From contig DATMYQ010000362.1 of assembly GCA_035560935.1 (NCBI GenBank), positions 1 through 8,251 of the forward strand: a stretch of DNA of 8,251 nt, read 5' to 3'. Shown one piece after another: positions 5,773-8,251 of the stretch. The position numbers and the translations under genes were made by a program. The notes below the pieces were generated by a model. It made no database searches. It had not been told where the DNA came from and worked only from the letters and a program-made list of their open reading frames with translations. The first letter of the stretch is position 1. Each line of letters begins with the position of its first letter. Source of the DNA: DATMYQ01 sp035560935 (GTDB lineage Bacteria; Bacillota; Negativicutes; Sporomusales; Sporomusaceae).

Positions 5773-6910
5773 AATGGGCAGCGTCGCCGCCCTTGGAAAG
5801 TTCCTTGGACTGAGCGTCCACCGTAGCCGTACCGGTGGAATAAACCATGCCAGCCGGCGCCGGGGTGGGATCCGCCACGGTAATACCGCGTTGGATCAGT
5901 AATTCCCGGGCGATATGAGGTTTGTCGGTAATCAGGCCGTCCACTCCCATATCGATCAGCATATTCATGTCTTTCACCGAGTTTACGGTCCAGGGAACCA
6001 CCTTCATTCCCAGTTCATGCGCCTGGGCTACTTTGTCCGGCGACAACTCCATGAAATAAGGAGAAATAACGTCAGCACCGGCCTTCTTCGCCGCGGCGAT
6101 ATAATTGTCTCCTTTGAAATCATTAATGTTCAGACCGCCCATCCAGGGCGACGTCGCCGTTTCGTTCACCCGACGGTACATACCGTCCAGTCCCCAGGAA
6201 GGCTGTTCGGACGTCAGCGCCACCAATGTGATATTGGGGTCCAGTTTGCGGAATTCCGTCAGGGTCCGCCAGTCAAAGGTCTGCAGTGTGACGCGGTTCT
6301 GCATGTTGTACTTCTTGACGACTTCATACACGGCTTTGGAAAACACGGCCGGATCCGGGTTGTTTACATAGTTGGCGTCTTTGGGGTCGGCATAGGATTT
6401 GGTCTCGATATTGAAAATGATTTTATCATTGCCATAGGCGTTGGCCAGTTCGAACACTTCGGCCAGCGTCGGCATCTTGGCGCCGGGGCAGGCCAGCTGG
6501 GGCTTGCCGTGGCTGGCATAGTAGTCACCGGCTTCCGGGTTCATCGTGCCCAAATCCCACTCTTTCACCTGGGCCAGCGTCATGGTCCGGATATCCGGCG
6601 GATTGGTCTTCGGCGCATACCGGCCATCGGGGCCTTGGGCCAGAATCCAGGACATTTTCGGATTGTGGCTAATGACGATCTGCCCGTCTTTGGTCAGTTG
6701 CATGTCCATTTCCAGTGTGGTTACACCCAGTTCCATGGCGTAAGCAAACGAATACAGCGTGTTTTCCGGCCGTACGTCGCGGCCACCCCGGTGGGCCTGC
6801 AGATCAAAGATGTCCGGCAGCGCTTTGGCCTGCGCCGGACCCGCTCCCATACCCGTGGTCAGGAGGATAGCTGCCGCGCCGGCAGCCAGGGCTTTTTTCC
6901 AGTTCTTCAC
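5771..6910 (-). CDS. Secreted glycerophosphodiester phosphodiesterase
   Basis: A 379-residue exported GDPD-fold enzyme. It would cleave glycerophosphodiesters (deacylated phospholipids) to glycerol 3-phosphate and an alcohol. Numbering is from the chosen start. Residues 1-29 are a signal peptide (KNWKKALAAG, hydrophobic core, AQA). The active-site set is complete: H40-R-G with PENT at 48-51, metal ligands E67 and D69, catalytic H82 in SHNP, NIET at 167-170, TFDWRTL near 211-217, W307 in VVPWTVN, and GVDGLITDKP near 322-331. The HNP and TFDWRTL motifs put it in the bacterial subfamily that uses HNP instead of HDP. I chose GTG at 6910 because GAGGAG (6919-6924) lies eight bases upstream. A GTG three codons earlier overlaps that site. 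A low-complexity tail of about 30 residues follows the domain. It is 36 bases behind the HD gene, so probably co-transcribed. Confidence 0.94.
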   Translation of the reverse strand: MKNWKKALAAGAAAILLTTGMGAGPAQAKALPDIFDLQAHRGGRDVRPENTLYSFAYAMELGVTTLEMDMQLTKDGQIVISHNPKMSWILAQGPDGRYAPKTNPPDIRTMTLAQVKEWDLGTMNPEAGDYYASHGKPQLACPGAKMPTLAEVFELANAYGNDKIIFNIETKSYADPKDANYVNNPDPAVFSKAVYEVVKKYNMQNRVTLQTFDWRTLTEFRKLDPNITLVALTSEQPSWGLDGMYRRVNETATSPWMGGLNINDFKGDNYIAAAKKAGADVISPYFMELSPDKVAQAHELGMKVVPWTVNSVKDMNMLIDMGVDGLITDKPHIARELLIQRGITVADPTPAPAGMVYSTGTATVDAQSKELSKGGDAAH

Positions 6911-6946
6911 ATATTCCACTCCTCTGCCGTTTCATTTGTCGGCGTT

Positions 6947-8110
6947 TTACGCCGTTACCAACGCCTGCACCGTTTCGGTCAAACCGCTTTCCCCTTTTTC
7001 CAACCAGATATGATGCAGGGATTTGATGGTAACCTGAGAGAAAATATAATTTCGGAAATGGTTAAATTTAGCGGATTTCAGATCTTCTGCCGACATACCG
7101 TATTCCTTGCCGGCAATTTCGCCCAGCTTGCCGATCAGCCATTGGGCGGCCGGCACGGTCAAAACAAAATCATGATCGCCTAAATGGGTGATAAAGCCTT
7201 CCTGCCGGCGAGGCAGCGGCACGGTATCACCGCCCGGGGCCAGCACACCGTAACGAACCGGATCCTGGCCTGCCAACATCGCTGCCGCCTTCAACCAGTT
7301 CACCAGCTGTACCTCTTCCTCCCGGAAGCCGGGATGAGTGTGGGCACAGGCCATGGCTACCACCAGTTCCGGATCAAATCCCCGGTAAAGAGCTTCGGCA
7401 ATACTGAGTATGTGGTGAGAACCGGTGCCGGCAATGGGAGTTTCCGGCAAACTGGAGCCGTCTTCCTGCCACTGAAACACCCAGGGCTTATGAAAATCGT
7501 GCATCATTTGTGCGGCCACGATAATATCTTTGTTCATCCGGTAGCCGTAAATATCCTGATAGGCGTCAAAAAATGCCAGCGACGCCTTAACGTTAACCGC
7601 CACATGGGTACTCAAACCACCGGGGTAGGAGTGATGACTGCCGTAGCCGCTGCCCGGTGCTGTATAAAACGGCTGCGGCATTTTCTGCGGCTGATCCCAA
7701 GCCGGCAAAAATTGATTGACGGTATTTTCCGGTTTCAGATATCCGGCATTCACCAATTGTTGCCGTACAGCCTCTTTGCTGCCACCATCGGAATAGCGTT
7801 CCAGTAGTCGGGGAGCCGGATTTTTAAGGTATGTCACCACGGTTTCCCGCAACTCACGGTCATTGATCAAGCTCACGGTTTTAGTCAGATATTCGTAGCT
7901 GCCTTTGACATAAACCGACCGTTCCGCCATCGCTGCCGCATCCAGCTTCATACACTCCGCCATGGTGATTTTTTTCCCGACACCGGCCCCCGGGGCCGCT
8001 CCCACCGGCATAACCGGCAACGCCATCGCCGATAACGCAACCGCAGCTCCCGCTGACATTTTCAAAAAATCCCGGCGATTACAATCTGCTTTAAACAAAC
8101 TGTCGTCCAT
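6947..8110 (-). CDS. Tat-exported HD-domain metal-dependent hydrolase
   Basis: A 387-residue protein with a twin-arginine signal at residues 11-17 (NRRDFLK), then a weakly hydrophobic Ala-rich stretch and a likely cut near VGAA. It should be folded in the cytoplasm, perhaps with metal already bound, then exported. The HD-type metal site is visible: HHSYPGGLSTH at about 159-169, H204-D205 in MMHDFHKP, HH at 232-233 in GTGSHHILS, and CAHTHPG at about 256-261. The HHxYxGGLxxH pattern also occurs in the cytosolic nuclease YhaM, but no nucleic-acid-binding domain is seen here. Substrate is unknown; a phosphate ester or nucleotide is a guess from the family and neighbours. ATG at 8110 is preferred: AGGAGG lies six bases upstream, and this site sits inside the coding sequence of the longer reading from 8128. 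It is the first gene of the HD-GDPD-phosphatase cluster. Confidence 0.87.
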   Translation of the reverse strand: MDDSLFKADCNRRDFLKMSAGAAVALSAMALPVMPVGAAPGAGVGKKITMAECMKLDAAAMAERSVYVKGSYEYLTKTVSLINDRELRETVVTYLKNPAPRLLERYSDGGSKEAVRQQLVNAGYLKPENTVNQFLPAWDQPQKMPQPFYTAPGSGYGSHHSYPGGLSTHVAVNVKASLAFFDAYQDIYGYRMNKDIIVAAQMMHDFHKPWVFQWQEDGSSLPETPIAGTGSHHILSIAEALYRGFDPELVVAMACAHTHPGFREEEVQLVNWLKAAAMLAGQDPVRYGVLAPGGDTVPLPRRQEGFITHLGDHDFVLTVPAAQWLIGKLGEIAGKEYGMSAEDLKSAKFNHFRNYIFSQVTIKSLHHIWLEKGESGLTETVQALVTA

Positions 8111-8144
8111 ATTCACCCTCCTATTCATAATGCTTATCGCATGT

Positions 8145-8150
8145 AGTATA
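8145..8150 (-). promoter_or_regulatory. Extended -10 promoter of the HD-GDPD-phosphatase cluster
   Basis: Minus-strand TATACT is preceded by TGC (extended -10). The start of transcription would be near 8138, giving a leader of about 28 bases with the AGGAGG site. There is no TTGACA-like -35 at the proper distance. That place is taken by the last of three Pho-box-like hexamers, as expected for an activator-dependent promoter. Confidence 0.65.
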
Positions 8151-8170
8151 GCAAAGGTCGCCCCCCTCTT

Positions 8171-8198
8171 TGTTATCCATAAGTAAAGTCTCTGTTAA
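8171..8198 (-). promoter_or_regulatory. Pho-box-like triple repeat upstream of the HD gene
   Basis: On the minus strand TTAACA (8193-8198), TTTACT (8182-8187) and ATAACA (8171-8176) are each separated by exactly five bases, an 11-base period. The Bacillus PhoP consensus is TT(A/T/C)ACA repeated with about five-base spacers; these score 6/6, 5/6 and 5/6. They cover about -33 to -60 relative to the predicted transcription start, the usual PhoP position. Given the downstream phosphodiesterase and phosphatase, this supports induction by phosphate starvation through a PhoP/PhoB-type regulator. The match is seen in the sequence; the regulation is inferred. Confidence 0.6.
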
Positions 8199-8251
8199 TC
8201 GCCGCCGCAACGCGTCATTTCTGCTTTTTATCCTGTTTACTCCTCATATTC

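Noticed and set aside
5915..7183. A 422-codon open frame on the plus strand.
   Set aside because: It runs antisense across the GDPD gene, a non-coding gap and the HD gene, both of which have full domain motifs and ribosome binding sites. Its translation is rich in His, Arg, Gln and Phe without recognisable motifs, as expected for a shadow frame in GC-rich coding DNA.
8111..8128. A start for the HD protein at the ATG at 8128.
   Set aside because: It would place the excellent AGGAGG inside the coding sequence, and the transcription start predicted near 8138 leaves little room for a ribosome binding site before it.

Overview
The window looks like chromosomal DNA of a Gram-negative-type Firmicute, possibly in the Negativicutes (Sporomusa/Pelosinus-like). 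This is an inference from three things: strong AGGAGG-type ribosome binding sites on every gene, Firmicute-like sigma-A promoters, and a set of exported enzymes whose sequence style I associate with that group. No rRNA, tRNA, CRISPR array, insertion sequence or phage gene is visible. Seven protein genes account for nearly all of the DNA.

Layout from left to right: a secreted alkaline phosphatase (31-1677, minus) with a TTG start and an extra C-terminal domain. A 211-base divergent intergenic region follows. Then comes a two-gene plus-strand unit: a UspA universal stress protein (1889-2317) and a small unrecognised protein (2357-2764). That unit meets the minus-strand block at a shared bidirectional terminator (2787-2827). 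The minus-strand block, read right to left in its direction of transcription, is a Tat-exported HD-domain hydrolase (8110-6947), a secreted glycerophosphodiester phosphodiesterase (6910-5771) and a second secreted alkaline phosphatase (5648-4161) ending in a strong terminator (4116-4147). A YibE/F membrane protein (4012-2855) follows with its own candidate promoter.

The unifying theme is phosphate scavenging outside the cytoplasm. The phosphodiesterase would release glycerol 3-phosphate from glycerophosphodiesters, and the alkaline phosphatases would release inorganic phosphate from this and other monoesters. The exported HD protein is the unexplained member. Its promoter region carries three hexamers (TTAACA, TTTACT, ATAACA) spaced exactly 11 bases apart. 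They sit where PhoP boxes sit in Bacillus-type phosphate-starvation promoters and replace a missing -35 element. This suggests that the HD-GDPD-phosphatase cluster is a Pho-regulon operon.

The most unusual non-coding structure is the 122-base gap between the phosphodiesterase and the second phosphatase. It holds two identical 23-base palindrome-bearing repeats with a third hairpin between them, so three stem-loops would lie inside the predicted operon mRNA. A pair of overlapping palindromes at the predicted start of transcription of the YibE/F gene may be an operator. I see no clearly new system, but the exported HD hydrolase, the repeat unit and the small protein next to UspA deserve a closer look.
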